DNA of 64,000 bases from Metaphire vulgaris (Eukaryota > Annelida > Clitellata > Crassiclitellata > Megascolecidae), in the NCBI GenBank assembly GCA_018105865.1, contig CM030865.1, positions 2,942,716-3,006,715 of the forward strand, in the 5' to 3' direction. Positions 44,428-56,791 of this stretch are shown here, one piece after another (within the stretch, counting starts at the first letter, position 1; every line of letters starts with the position of its first letter). The notes under the pieces were generated by a model. The model did no database searches. It was not told where the DNA came from and was given only the letters and a program-made list of their open reading frames with translations. The translations under genes were made by a program, and so were the position numbers.

Positions 44428-44569
44428 GGGTCCATCCATATAGTACGTGCGCACTTCGGGGGAGGGGTTGGGTTTAGAAGATTTTGCGTGTGTACGGTTT
44501 GCAAACGAGGGGGGTTGAAAATATGCCCTTTTTTGCATACGTACTATATGGATGAGCCCTTATTTACAT
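44428..44569. mobile_element. PIF/Harbinger-like MITE, CATCCATATAGTACG family
   Basis: GGGTCCATCCATATAGTACG to CGTACTATATGGATGAGCCC, with interior GGGTTTAGAAGATTTTGCG. TTA follows on the right only. Confidence 0.7.
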
Positions 44570-46139
44570 ACTATGCTGTATTAGAAGCTGGCTAATTCAG
44601 CTCTCTAATTTTACTGATTACTAAATTGTGCAACATAACATTGTCTCTTAATTATAATGTTAATTTTAGACATGCAGTGTTTGATTTCAAGATTTTCTGT
44701 TGTTTTTTCCCCCCAGAATGTTGAATTGTACATTGACAATTCAACCGCAATGCTTTTGTTGACTGGCTTGGTCTTTCCATATCATAACACAACATGATTG
44801 AATAAAACTTATATGCCTCAACTATACCAAGCAATGATGTGTTTGTACAGTATGTTGCCTAGGCATGACATGTTAGGTTATTGGTAAGAAATTTTTGTCT
44901 ATCATGAAATGGTCACTTTAAATGGTGTTGGTGGACATTCAGAAACTGTAATTATGCAAATCATAAATTTAATGTGTATAAATGTATGAAAGTAAAATCC
45001 TGTGTTTTGTTACTTTTGCAATACAGATGTGTCTGCTTATAAAAATAAAAATACCGAGAATACTTGAGCTTTTGATCAAATTACCTGGGGGCATGGTGGT
45101 GGCTTCCCCATCAGCCCTTTTTTGGGCGACCCCAATGTGAGCAAAAGTTTGGCATTTAGCTGTCCGATCCTCCACTGTCGGGTGTGTGGTGTATACCTAC
45201 ATGTTCTGTCATTTTAAATCTCCCATATTCAGATGTCAGCCATTTTAGTTTTCAGTCCATGCCTGGCCCCATGCAACAATTTCTAATGCACATACTATTC
45301 TAGGCCAAGATTTCTAATTTGGGGAGTTCAACCCCAGTGGCGGTTCCAGGAATTCTTGGTGGGGGTGGGGTGAAAAAATTTATAGGAAGTTGGTGGCGGG
45401 ATGCACGGTGAAGAAGAAAAAAGAAAAGAGAGAAAAATGGTAATTGTTAGTATTTTGCCCGCTAAATGTTAATAAACCATGCAAAAAAGGCCGACAAGCA
45501 AAAACGGTCATCTAGAACCCCGGTGGGGGGATGCATCCCCAGTCATCAACAGGGTGGTCACTGTTCAACCCCAAACATCTTCACTTACTTCACCTTTGGT
45601 CTTTAACACAGAGCTTGAAGACCTATTGACTGTCATAGCAGAGTCAGAAACAGGCATAGCAGTCCACGTCCACGTGGCCAGTGGTGCCTACAGAATTTTT
45701 TTAAGAGGGCAAAACACAATGGTCACTTAAAATAGTTTTCAAGATTATATAATTCCCCAGTTCTTAGTTAAGGTTAAGTTTCGCAATTCCACTTTGTGAA
45801 TCAGTAGTGTTTTATTATAAAAAATTAATAATTGGTTAATAGCAAAAATGGTTAGCTACAAATAATAAATTTGCATTTTCCGGGGGGGGAATGTCCTTCT
45901 TGCCACAGGGTGAATTAACTTAGTTTCATTGAATAGTATGCTTTTCTGCACTAAAACATATTTTGCATTTAATTCACTGTTTTATAGACTAGGAAACCAA
46001 GATATGAATAATCGATATTAAGGTACTCCTGCTCCATCTCACGTACCAAAGCAGCCTGGTTGTCTGAGACTATGAATCATTATCACTCAAATAAAATTGT
46101 GTCAGTCAGTCAAGTCCGTCAGTCTGTCTTACTCTGTCT

Positions 46140-46410
46140 AGCTGTCCAATCAGGCTGGCGCCCAGTCAATGCGCCCAATGCACAGTTCAAGTTTGAAAGT
46201 TTGAACCTTGAAGGTCGCGGTAAGTTCTCGCGCGAGTTCCCCTGATTCTCGCGAGACTTCCGGGCGTCAACCAATCAGCGGCAGCCAATGCTTTTCAATG
46301 GGATCCGAATCCGATCATCCGCGCTTTTTGAATGGGATCGAAATTGTGGGGGTCAAAATTCTGAGCAACTTTTAAAAGATTTTGTCGTAAATTCGTTATA
46401 TTTTTTCGTA
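46140..46410 (+). promoter_or_regulatory. CCNF: CCNF promoter region with CCAAT boxes, CHR-like motifs and TCTCGCGAGA
   Basis: This CpG-containing stretch sits just upstream of the cyclin F start codon. CCAAT boxes are at 46146-46150, 46175-46179, 46271-46275 and 46285-46289. TTTGAA (core of the CHR element read by DREAM/MuvB in G2/M genes) occurs at 46192-46197 and 46200-46205. The palindrome TCTCGCGAGA, a known core-promoter element of TATA-less housekeeping genes, is at 46247-46256, followed by an ETS-like CTTCCGGG. Clustered NF-Y sites plus CHR fit the known G2 expression of cyclin F. The regulatory reading is inference from motifs. Confidence 0.6.
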
Positions 46411-49400
46411 ATGGACAAAAGCAGGGGTACGTATATACTGGTAACGCCGATCGGATCGGTTTATTATGTTAGATTTTGTTAGATAATGAGAAGATTTGGT
46501 TAAGATTTTGCGATATTGACGAGTTGGTATATAGCAATTTTGCTCTATCAAGAATTGAATTTATTAATAGTTTTTGTTTTATTGAATGGTTATTATTTAT
46601 TTTTGGTACTATTATCGATTAATAGTTTTATTTATATGGAATTAGAGTCGCTAAATCGATGCTGGAGGTCAAACATAAAATAAATAAGTATGAACACAGC
46701 TCTGTAACGCTGGAAATATTGCGTGATTAATATCTTCAAACATAAACTGCAGAATAAAACTGTTTTAGATGTTAAGGTTATGATTGCTGTGTGTTCATAC
46801 AGCTTGTTATGCCATTGTATGTTTTATTTCAGGGAAATTTTTAAATTCTTCTTTATCTGCCAGTAATCACTTCATTTCTCGACGGCTTCGATTCAACCTA
46901 CACATTGTACCAGCAAAAACTGTATTTTCCTTACCCGCAGAAATTATCTTGTACATTTTGAAGCATCTTGCTGTAAAGGACGTGCTCAATTTACAATCGG
47001 TATGCTGTTCATCTGCAAACGATTTTAGATATCTCGTGTAAAATTTGCTTAGATGTTATTTGTTTTATTTATGTGAAGCTGCCACTGCAAAGAAGAGTTG
47101 TAATGTAGTTACTTCATAAGCCAAAGTGATTGTTGTTTCTTATTGTTTCTGATAGAATTAAATTATAGAGTTGATCTTGTAATGTGTTTGTGATTGATGT
47201 TACGATTTTTCCAAGCTCTGATAGGGCAGACAATTTATCATGCGCCTTTAAGATTTTACGGAAGAATCAAGTTATGTTATAGCAGTATAACGATATAACA
47301 GTATAATGGTATAACAGTCTAATGGTCATCTACAAATGTACTTTACACTTAAATCAAAGATGGCAGCAGACGAAGGAAGGATATAAACTTGCCGCATGTG
47401 TTCTGTCATATATAAAATACCGGTCTACAAGATTATGTATCTATAAATTTTGTTTTGGTGATTGTTTCTCTCATATATGTGTTTGTGTCAAATTGTGTGT
47501 GTGTTTTATTGCTTGAGTGTCTTAATTTTTAGAGTCATCCGTTTTTCAAAGAGCTTTGTGAGCTGTATCCAAGTGTTTGGAAAACCATCAGCTTTCGTAA
47601 CGTGTGGCCAAGTTCGTCCAACATTAGACACTTTGAAAAGTTAGTTGATGTGATAATTTTTTAAGCATCTTGACTTTTAAAAATAAGTGAATGATTGAAA
47701 CTCGTGTAATTTTAAAATCTCGTGTGTCATTTAGTCCTATTCAGGATGGTTTGCTTTTTGTGGAATAGCTTTCAACCTATTTTATGGAGTGATTTGTATA
47801 ATAGTCAGTCAGAAAATCAAGGCTATAATGGTCAAGAGAAGGACTAGATGCCACTTTTTACTTTTCTGTATGTACAAGAAGATGCATTTTTACAAAGGAA
47901 AATGAAAACTGGTTTTGAATGTACTAGTTCATTAGGAAATTGAGCGCTTCTCACCTTGAACATACAGTGCATATGTTGTATGTGTCATTAGCAAATTTGG
48001 GCTGGAATTCGGTGAACATGGCACACTATTGACACAGTAGCATTTGTTTATTTATCAATATTTTTGGATTTACTAGCAGTTTGATTTGACAGCTGTTGCA
48101 GTGGGCGTGTGCTGGACTGTTTTTCAGGGCTGCCGAATTAGGAAACATCGAGTCTCTTATAAAGCTTGGAGTTGCATACCTTTATAACGAGGGATGTGAG
48201 TATAAATGTGTGAATTTTCACAAATATACTTTGAAATTAATCGTTGAATTTGTGAATTCGTTAGTTTTCCTTCTTAAAGTAAGAATTTATTAGGCGTGAA
48301 CATTTTCAGAGTCTCTGAATTTGAATGTATCAGAATGTTTGGTTTGCAGATGATTAATACAAATTTATCGTTGATGGATCTTGGTCCATTGAGTAAGTAC
48401 TGTGCGTGCATGTGCTCACACGCATGTGTGTGACTTCCAAGCAAGTAGGAACGCTAATAGAATTAGAAAAGGCCCTATTAAAATCTGTGTGTGTGTGTGT
48501 GTGTGTGTGTGCAGGCAGGTGTATAATGTCTAATCTAATCTAATCTTAAACTTCTATAGCGCCACTTTCATAATGCACAGGAGCATCAACCGATGGCACA
48601 CCAAATCCAAATCACTAAACATCCAGGTCAAATCCAGGAGATCCAGGTCAAATCCAGTGGGCATATGTGGGCATAATTTAGCTCTGTATACAGCACAACT
48701 GTAGTCCAACTTACAAAACTGGCATGATAATTTGTACGTACCAAAATTGCATACTTTCCAAACTTATACTGCATACTTTTGACCTGTAGTATATGATGGT
48801 TGGCATATGGCATGTTTATTTATAGTATTTGTTTTATCTGTTATTGTTTGGCAGTTTCAGTGCAAACGCTTGTCGATGGGACAGAAAATTTTTTCCAACG
48901 GCAAAATGGCGGCAGAGATGTTCTGCCGCGCAGAAAACGAGTTGTCGTGCCGACCGCCGTTCACCTGGATGTTCATCCGTCCACCGTGGGCGGCTGGAGG
49001 CGCCTGCTGCAAGGAATGTGTCTTTAGCAACATGAAGATATTTGCCAAGCAGGTTCGTATTCCACGTCCTGCGCTGAGACTGTTTTCGTCAGAGTTATGT
49101 TGGGACAGAACTCAATCAAAGAAACTTCTATGGTGCCACTCTCGTAGTGCTGGGACGTCAGCCAATGGTGCACCAAATCCAAGTTAGGTTGAGCCGAAAC
49201 GGTCAGTCTGATCAGCAGGGGCAGTGTTTAATCTAAACTTGGGGGGAGGAACTGACAAAGCCAGGGGGAGTCAGCTAGGGGCTGCTGTTGATGTAGTATG
49301 CCAAAATTTCTGGGGGGAATTTGAACTTTCCGGGGGGAAAGGGAAAATTCTAACCCCCCTCCCACCGGAAACGGCCTAGATGAAACCCTGAGCAGGGGGG

Positions 49401-50268
49401 CAAGCTAAAAGGAAAAAGGTGTTTCTTATGTTAAAAATCTGCTTTTGAAGTTGGGCACAATAATAATAATAGAGTGTTTTTTGATGAGATTTAGGAGTGT
49501 TGCCACCGGATGGGTAAAATTAGAATTTTGTGCAATTTCATTGCAGAGCTGATTGGGCAGTTTGTAATAATTATTATGGTCCCGTAGCAGAACATCTATG
49601 TTCATAATTGACCATTTGTTTATTCCACACAGAAATGTTTCTGATTGTAAAAATAAACTTATAATTGCTTGAAAAACAGACTCAAATAACCGTAATATTA
49701 TAACAGATGCAATTTGCCTTGACGCTATGATCATCTTAGCTTGTACAGGAAGACTGTATTATGATATTGTTGCCCATTTGAGTAAAGATTACCTTAATGC
49801 TCTCCAATGATGGTTCAATGGAATTTTATAAGAATAAACTTGCGTGACTTGATAGCGTTAATTTTGAATGGAATTTTTTTTCATAATTATTTGTTTTCTA
49901 TTCTAAGAAAAAGTCTCCGAAAGTCGACATCTGCATTGCCAAGACGTACGAGCTCTTGGATGCAGACAGGTGCTCTCCTTCGGCTGTCAATCACCTCCAG
50001 CTGGCCGCTGATAGCGGATCAACACTCGCTCAGTACATGCTCTGGGATTCCAAATATAAAGCCGTATCTTTAGTAAGTGTCTTTATTTTGTCTTCTCAGA
50101 GTTATGGTACGTAATCGCTACAGGTATTGCAAAACCTTCTTACGGGGTCATTCTGGCATGGAAGTTTATCCAATTCGCTGAAATTTAGTGGATTTATGTA
50201 TATAACGTTTCCAAATATAACGCATTATTGTTGCTGAGGGCTTTCTAAATGCCTGATTCAACTGTTTG

Positions 50269-50343
<75 letters not shown>

Positions 50344-51089
50344 AATATTGATGATGACTATTGACAGTTCTTTTCCATGATATTAAAGGATGGTGCCTCA
50401 AAAAAAAGACAGTGCATCTGAATGTATTGCACTTAATTTCTTGCCTTTAAATGTAAAATTATGTATGTTTATGTACATAAAATTGTATGTACATAAACTT
50501 GATTCCTATGTATAATACACACCCACGCTTTGCATCGATTTTTTGAGGGGAAAAAAGTGTCTTATACGTGAGATAATACGGTATTTTCTTGCCCTTAGAC
50601 CCAAGACCGAAGCGTCGAGTTGAGGTGCCTTCGCGAGCTGCGTGAGATCTGCTGCCAGGGCGATGTTGCCGCTCAGCTTGCTCTGTGCAATCTCTACGTA
50701 ACGGGAATCTATGGAGGTTACAGCAGAGAGCAAGCCTCGGGTTATGTTAGGAAATTCGTCCAGTCATCAGATGTTATCGACGTCCGAAATATTTACGAAT
50801 GCAGCGAGCTCACTCCCTCGATGAGGTTTGACTTGTTGTTTTCTTTGTTTTGTGGTTGGAATTTTTTGGGTTGTAGCATTTATCCTTCTATGTGTGACAG
50901 CGGGCTGATGCCCTAGGCATCATAAAAGTGATGCCATAGAATTTTATTCATTGAACGTGTTAATATGGTAAAAATAATCTCTATTTTGTTATTTCTTCAT
51001 ATTTAAATCAGACTTTTCAATCATTGCATTTTTTTTCTAAGTTAATTTTATGACTTATTGTTATTTTGATTGAGACTATTATTATTATA

Positions 51090-51178
<89 letters not shown>

Positions 51179-53006
51179 CAATGTTATAGTGCTCTGGGCA
51201 TGATAAAGATCTTACAAAATCATGGGCACTTTAACAAGTATGATGTAATTCATTGCAATATTTATCACAGCCTCAAGATACTGTGCTTATAATTAATGTT
51301 AGAAAAGAATCTTAAGGAACTAAGTAAAAAAATGTTGTGCTTGGGTGTTTTCTTTTCTGTTGTGCAGGCACATTCTTGTCGACTGGCTGGTCGAAGTTGC
51401 CTACATGCGACATTACGACAGTCTCGTCCTTCACCTTGCTGTCAGCATTGTCGACCGGTTTCTCCGACTGTATCCCATCACGCGGGTCAAGCTACAGCTG
51501 TTGGGAATCGCTGCGATAGTCCTGTGCTCAAGGTAGAGACAGTGTAAGGGTTTACAAGATTGTGGGGAACAGTAATGTAAGATAAAGTTTTTCACAAGCC
51601 GGCATTCGAGAGTTTGGGCCGGTGCTGATCTCCGGTCGCTTAGGCGTACAGCGGCGCGGGTGGCATACGCCATTAACTGAGAGTAGGTTGTCAGTCAGAT
51701 GTATAGACCCGCGCTTTACTTTGCAGCAAACAATGCTCTTCATTTGATGTTACAACCGCCCTTACATTCCCCAGACCCACATTTTACCTAACAGCTTAGC
51801 GCTGCTCCTCATTTAACAGTTTACCTCCACCCGCTAGTGAGTAAGAATGAGTTGACCTTCGGGTTCCTGCGGGTATCGAACCCGTGACCTTCTGCTCCAT
51901 CGTTCATTGTTGTTACCAATCTGCTAACTTCCCGCCCAAATAATAGAAAATAAATAATATAATAGATAGATGTACTATAATAACAGATATAATGGATGGA
52001 TATAATGCACTAATAGATACTTAATAGATGGATTAAATACTTTTGGCGTGTTCTTAGATAAGATATCGAACATTTTGACAGTTCTGAATTTGCTGATTTT
52101 CTACGTAGGTATGTTGGTCAAGATATCATGACAATCAGGGAAGGAGCATATCTCACCGATCACACGTACTCGTATGAAGAAGTTGTTCGTATGATGGGAG
52201 AGATTGCAGCTTGTCTAAAAGGACACATCAGGGTATGTGTTGATATCTCACCAGTACTGAAATCAGATGTTTTTTGCTATTTGCCAAATATCGATATAAT
52301 GCTATGACTATTTTGAGAATGTACAAGATGATCGTGTGCAAATTTGGGAAAGCATATCTTACCCTATTTTGCATGGACATGTCGGCAGACAAAACGACTA
52401 GTACAGTGAAACCCGCTTAATTGCATAGGTGCCGTGCGAGCCTTGCTTATGCGATTAACAGGGCTATGCGAATAACCGGGACGTCTGATACACAAAACAC
52501 TGGTTTGGGTTTTTGTGTTGTTATGCGATTATGCGGGTTATGCAATTAAGCGGTATGCGATTAAGCGGGTTTCACTGTATTTTTGAATCTATTTGTCTAA
52601 TGTATTACTTTTGGGATTGCCTGATGAAAGTTTTCCTGCAGATTTGGCACACAGCGACCGAAGATGTTGATTAATTTAGTGGACGTGGTTTCGCGAAGGA
52701 TTAGTGGTGGTGGTGGTGGTGGTTATTCTGTTGCAGAAACTGACCTCGATCGACTACGTTGGTCTGATTGGACTTGCGGCCTGTAACGATCGACCCACTC
52801 AGCTGCTGTCCGAATACTTCTGCGAGATGTCTCTGCAGTACAGCGATCTAAGCGGCTATACGCTCGGCTGCATTGCGTCGTCTTGCGTTCTTCTAGCAAG
52901 ACTTACAGTTGGTGCTGGTATGTTCAATATTTCCGTGCTTTCCATACGCTGTTATATTTCATCATCATCATCATCATCATCATCAGATATTGCTGTTATA
53001 GCCTTT

Positions 53007-53046
<40 letters not shown>

Positions 53047-54819
53047 GGTATTGCTGTTGTAGCCATTTAACCTTTAACCCATTTGCCCCAGACTGTTGAC
53101 TGTGTTTGGCACTTGTTAATACCAAGTCCTTACTAAGAACCCCTAAAACACCTATGTGTTAACTGGACAATTTATATAGCACTGTAGTATAGTTAAAAAT
53201 ACCAAAGTCAAAAGCACTTTGACAATGCTGATATGTCAATGAAGGTAAGAAGGTGGCGGTGTTACAAGATCCACTTGGATAATACCTGATGGTATTAAAC
53301 GGTGTGGTATGTTTCTGGCAGAATGGTCTTTTACAGTTGGGGGGGGGTAGCAATGCGCTGGGGAATGTCATGTGCCGAAAAAGAAGCTGTTCGAATTGTT
53401 TACGATGTTTTTATTCGTCTTTTTTTTGCAGATCCCCTTTGGACTGACAATCTACGAGAATTTACAGGACACAGTATTAAAAGTCTGTCGCTCTGTGCGT
53501 TGCATATCCACAAAAGATGGTAAGCTGAAACGATTGTCAACATTTCTATTACAAGCCATTTACCAAGAATTTTTCCATGGCTGTTGTTTTACCACAAATG
53601 CTGATTTGTCTAATAGACTTATAGTTGATGTTGTAAAGACCATGGGTATTCAAATACGCATTATATGCTGTGGTTCTTGAATTTTACTGATTTGTATGTT
53701 GTTTGTTAATATTGTTATTGTTCATGACAATTTATATAGAGCCGTAACATAGCAGGGGCCAAAGTTAAGGGCGCTTTACACCGAGCTTGGAATGTGATTG
53801 GAATACATTTTATATATTTTTTCTATGAGTTGGCCTTCAACTGTTAATTCTTGCAGTGACCACTTTTGCTGGTAGATAATTTTAGCAGCTTGCCTGTGAA
53901 GTTTCGAGTTTTGAATTTCTTGTTAGTTCCGGTGTAATTTGAAACACGCAATGGACAGGTGTTTGTTTAGTTTCAGTATTTTAGGATATTTCTGGGTTTT
54001 TCTTCAGTTTCTTGGATATCCCAATCACGGATCGACGTGACACTCCACTGCAGGCCGTCAAGCTTCGATACTCGGACAAGTCGTTTCTTAAAGTTGCTTT
54101 GACGCCGGTTAATAACTGAAAATTTCTAATACTTGATAATTTAACGATGTATTATTTAAAGTTTTGTTACATATCCAGCCTATTTGGTGTTGTGTGACCG
54201 GTTCTCATCAGAACACCGAAGTTAAGCAACCCCTCCCCCAATTTGAGGTTGACACCACCCCCAAAAATGTAGGTGATGTGACAATGGTATGCATACAAAA
54301 TGCATACTAATTAGCTCTGGACACCCCCAATTTGAGGTCGACACCCTCCCCTCCAAATTCACAATCCTAGAAATATTCTTGAGTGTTACCACGACTTTTG
54401 TACATTCTTTGTGACTTGACAGTGGTTTGATTGTTGTTTCGATTGCCCATCTATAACTCGGTCAATGGAGAGTTTTGGGTGTGATTTCTTCTCAAAATAG
54501 ATGCTTACAACAAGTAAACTGAACAGCCTGCTCGGTGTGGTCGTGAGATCACGGGCTTCGACGCGACGCGGTGACACTTTGAACACGACCGCGACTTGAT
54601 CGCGTCTCCGTCGAGGAAGACCAGCAAGGCCGTTCTGAACAGGTAGATTTAAAACACGAAACATATCATTTGTGTTTCTTTCGGTAGTTTTTAAACACGG
54701 GTCACTTCATATTTGCTTGTTTTGTTTTGTGATTAGATTTGAAGAGCATTGTTATTCTGTTTCACTATTTGCCACGGTGGTGGTGGTGGTGGTGGTGGAG
54801 ATGATGATGGTGATGATGG

Positions 54820-54850
<31 letters not shown>

Positions 54851-55814
54851 ACTTGATTATTGTTTAGAAAGGCCACTGCTGTGTTGTCCTTTGCAGGTCG
54901 TTTAACGAGGTTGAGTTGGATCGAGAGAATGCCGCAACTCCAACGCTGGAAATGACCGCAACTTACTATGGACAGAACGAGTCGGGTTACGAAGGAGACG
55001 AGGAAGATGGAAATCTTTCTTTGCTCGATTCTTCATTAGGTTTGGACACTGAATTTGTTTCTTATTCTGATTTCAGGCAATTGGTGACTCGATTAGTAGA
55101 GATTGAGACTCTAACCATTATGTGATGGTTATAGGTTATCAGTGTTCAGTATTGCTGGAAAGCAGGTAGATTCTTATTACATTATCTAATGACCACACAA
55201 ATGTTGACCCAAAATATCCATTTTCCGATGGAAAATACACGCCCGGTGACATGCGCCATTAACCCCTTAACCGGGCGTGACGGCTCAGTGAGCCGTCCAG
55301 TTTACATTGAGTTACAGATTTATTCTCCAGTTAAGGGGTTAATCTGGGGTCAGTTGCCGTCACTTTCCCCAATCAGTGAGGTAGGATTTGGAAAAGAGTG
55401 CGTGAAATGCCTAGTGTGACTTTGCACTTTTTTGTAACGTTTCTGTTACTAGAGATGCTTGGGATGCCATCCGAGTGCTCTGAGCCAGGAATTGTTAGGA
55501 TTGCCTGCAGCGAAAGCGTCCGAAATGAACCTCATTGCGTCAAGAGAGAATTTGCCTCGTTGGACGTCCCGCTAAACAAGAGGGACCGACCAACAACTCA
55601 GAGTCGGTCTTCGTTAGGCAATCGTGCCGGCTCCGTCGGGCACCTGAACTCACTGTCGGCCCTCGTTGAGACTCCTTCCGATGCCGTCGTCCAGGGAAGT
55701 TCCCGGGCAAATAGGGCCGACCACGCATCTCAGCAGTCCGCTCGTCTTTCACAGTGCAAGAGGAGAGGCGTTTCTCTCGTCGGGAACAAAAGCAAGAAGT
55801 CCATGTTTGAGTGA
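46411..55814 (+). CDS. CCNF: Cyclin F (F-box protein 1), 15 exons
   Basis: Substrate-recognition subunit of an SCF ubiquitin ligase that acts in G2. Exons: 46411-46426 (ATG 46411), 46833-46999, 47533-47639, 48128-48195, 48855-49052, 49908-50072, 50599-50825, 51368-51532, 52109-52232, 52737-52917, 53432-53519, 54008-54107, 54501-54642, 54897-55039, 55453-55814 (stop TGA 55812-55814). The F-box is FSLPAEIILYILKHLAVKDV. Next come Sel1-like blocks (GNIESLIKLGVAYLYNEG, MFIRPPWAAGGACCK). The cyclin box follows: ILVDWLVEVAYMRHYDSL, VDRFL, LQLLGIAAIVLCSR, LTDHTYSYEEVVRMMGEI, LARLTVGAG. The tail has NAATPTLEMTATYYG and ESGYEGDEED, matching vertebrate cyclin F, then a Ser/Arg-rich end closing in KKSMFE. 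Total 2253 nt, about 750 residues (human 786). Exon 5 has one base too many and exon 13 one too few for the conserved frame; the two cancel in length. ATTAAA lies at 56022-56027. Confidence 0.92.
49222..49390. mobile_element. hAT-like MITE, CAGTGTTT family, copy in CCNF intron
   Basis: Ends are CAGTGTTTAATCTAAAC and GGCCTAGATGAAACCCTG. A perfect 8-bp target duplication AGCAGGGG lies at 49214-49221 and 49391-49398. Confidence 0.85.
50273..50342. repeat. (AG)n microsatellite
   Basis: About 70 bp of perfect AG in a CCNF intron. Confidence 0.95.
51083..51176. repeat. (ATT)n(ATC)n microsatellite
   Basis: Compound trinucleotide run in a CCNF intron. Similar (TCA)n runs lie at 52962-52985 and 53008-53047. 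Confidence 0.9.
51600..51935 (-). repeat. tRNA-derived SINE, second copy
   Basis: Minus strand has box B GGGTTCGATACC and the same body (CGCCATTAA, CCCCAGACCC, AGCGCTGCTCCTCAT as read on +). Related fragments are at 43855-43965 and around the MITE at 55225-55400. Confidence 0.7.
52404..52577. mobile_element. Pogo-like MITE, CAGTGAAACCCGCTTAAT family, in CCNF intron
   Basis: 174 bp with near-perfect ends CAGTGAAACCCGCTTAATTG and ATTAAGCGGGTTTCACTG, flanked by TA. Very similar to 44167-44351 along its length. Confidence 0.82.
53164..53222. repeat. Dispersed short repeat: TTTATATAGC ... AAAGCACTTT
   Basis: A roughly 60-bp unit with AATTTATATAGCAC at one end and CAAAGTCAAAAGCACTTT at the other. 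Relatives are at 8665-8705, 9983-10045, 21104-21155, 28735-28795, 53725-53781, 57660-57710 and 63597-63615. Class unknown. Confidence 0.6.
54178..54232 (+). pseudogene. 5S rRNA-like fragment
   Basis: Contains CCGGTTCTCATCAGAACACC followed by GAAGTTAAGCAAC, closely resembling the middle of invertebrate 5S rRNA, including the box A region of the internal promoter. The 3' part is replaced by an unrelated repeat. It may be a 5S-derived SINE head rather than a former 5S gene. Confidence 0.55.
55263..55338. mobile_element. TTAA-specific MITE inserted in a SINE fragment
   Basis: CCCCTTAACCGGGCG to CTCCAGTTAAGGGG between TTAA at 55259-55262 and 55339-55342. The flanks rejoin as the SINE motif CCATTAATCTGGGGT, in the last CCNF intron. 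Confidence 0.8.
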
Positions 55815-56171
55815 TTTTTGAAATTCATTCGCAATCAAGTCTCGGGGCAATATTTAAGATTTCTTATAATTACTTTGCAGTTTCTGCGTTGTGCTTTGTT
55901 TGCTCTCTTGTGTGAATTGCAAATGATTGTTCGAAGAAGTTTTAGTTTGTTTGTTTTTTAACACTATTCGTCCCTTGCATTAATTTACCTCTTGGAATTT
56001 CTTGTTTATTATGGGCAGTGAATTAAAAAGTTTGAACTGTAACTATCTCGTAGTTTTAGTAAGTGTTTTAAAGGTTTTGCTGAGTGCGTTGCATAATTGC
56101 TTCGCTTTGCATACAAATAGTTTTAAAATGTATAAATGTATGTAATTGATGAGTTTTTCCAACAATATTTG

Positions 56172-56338
56172 TATAGGGGTATCCAGTGTTTACCAACAAA
56201 GTCCGGTTGCTCCGCCCACTGGTGGGCAGAAACCATAGAAACCATTGTCATCTATTAATAGATGCCAATGGCAGAAGCAGATTTCTTGCTGGTGGGCATA
56301 GATCAGTGACCATAGAGATTGTTCTGGATACTCCTATA
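56172..56338. mobile_element. MITE with TATAGGGGTATCCAG ends
   Basis: TATAGGGGTATCCAG and its near-perfect inverse CTGGATACTCCTATA bound 167 bp of unique sequence. Confidence 0.6.
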
Positions 56339-56613
56339 ACATTTCATGGTCTGTGCTGTTTAGAGATTTACTGCTAAGTGCCTTAATTACTTGCCTCTCC
56401 AGCTTCATTTGTCTGTGGATTTTAGAATTCTGTTTCTGCAGAATAATGAGAGAATTCTGTTAAAAACTGAAGTGTACTGATCTAATTTTTACATTCAAAT
56501 AAATTTGTGAATTGGACTAAAACACAGGATCGGAAGATGACATGTGTAAAATAATACAAATATGCTTTCGTATGATTTGCTTAATAATTGTGTGTGTGTT
56601 TGGGTGTTTATTG

Positions 56614-56791
56614 CAGTGTTTATTCTAGGCCTTCTCTGGGGGGAATTTCCCCTTAAAGTTTTAAAATCACCCCAAATTTTTTTATATGTTGGCTGGGGAT
56701 GGTAATCCCCCCCCAAGTGTGGAGACTCAGACCCTGTCCCCCCAAACATTTCAAAATCCCCCCAATGTCAAGGTGGCTAGAATAAACACTG
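56614..56791. mobile_element. hAT-like MITE, CAGTGTTT family, copy downstream of CCNF
   Basis: Ends are CAGTGTTTATTCTAGGCC and GGTGGCTAGAATAAACACTG. A perfect 8-bp target duplication GTTTATTG lies at 56606-56613 and 56792-56799. Confidence 0.88.

Larger units (their letters stand above)
43450..46139. other. NPRL3-CCNF interval
   Basis: Contains a SINE fragment, a pogo-like MITE, a Harbinger-like MITE and G-rich decayed elements (45340-45700). No supported gene. Confidence 0.55.

Noticed and set aside
55040..55122. Read-through extension of the CCNF exon to a stop at 55123
   Set aside because: A phase-matched donor at 55040 and a final exon at 55453 that continues the conserved C-terminal frame make splicing more likely.
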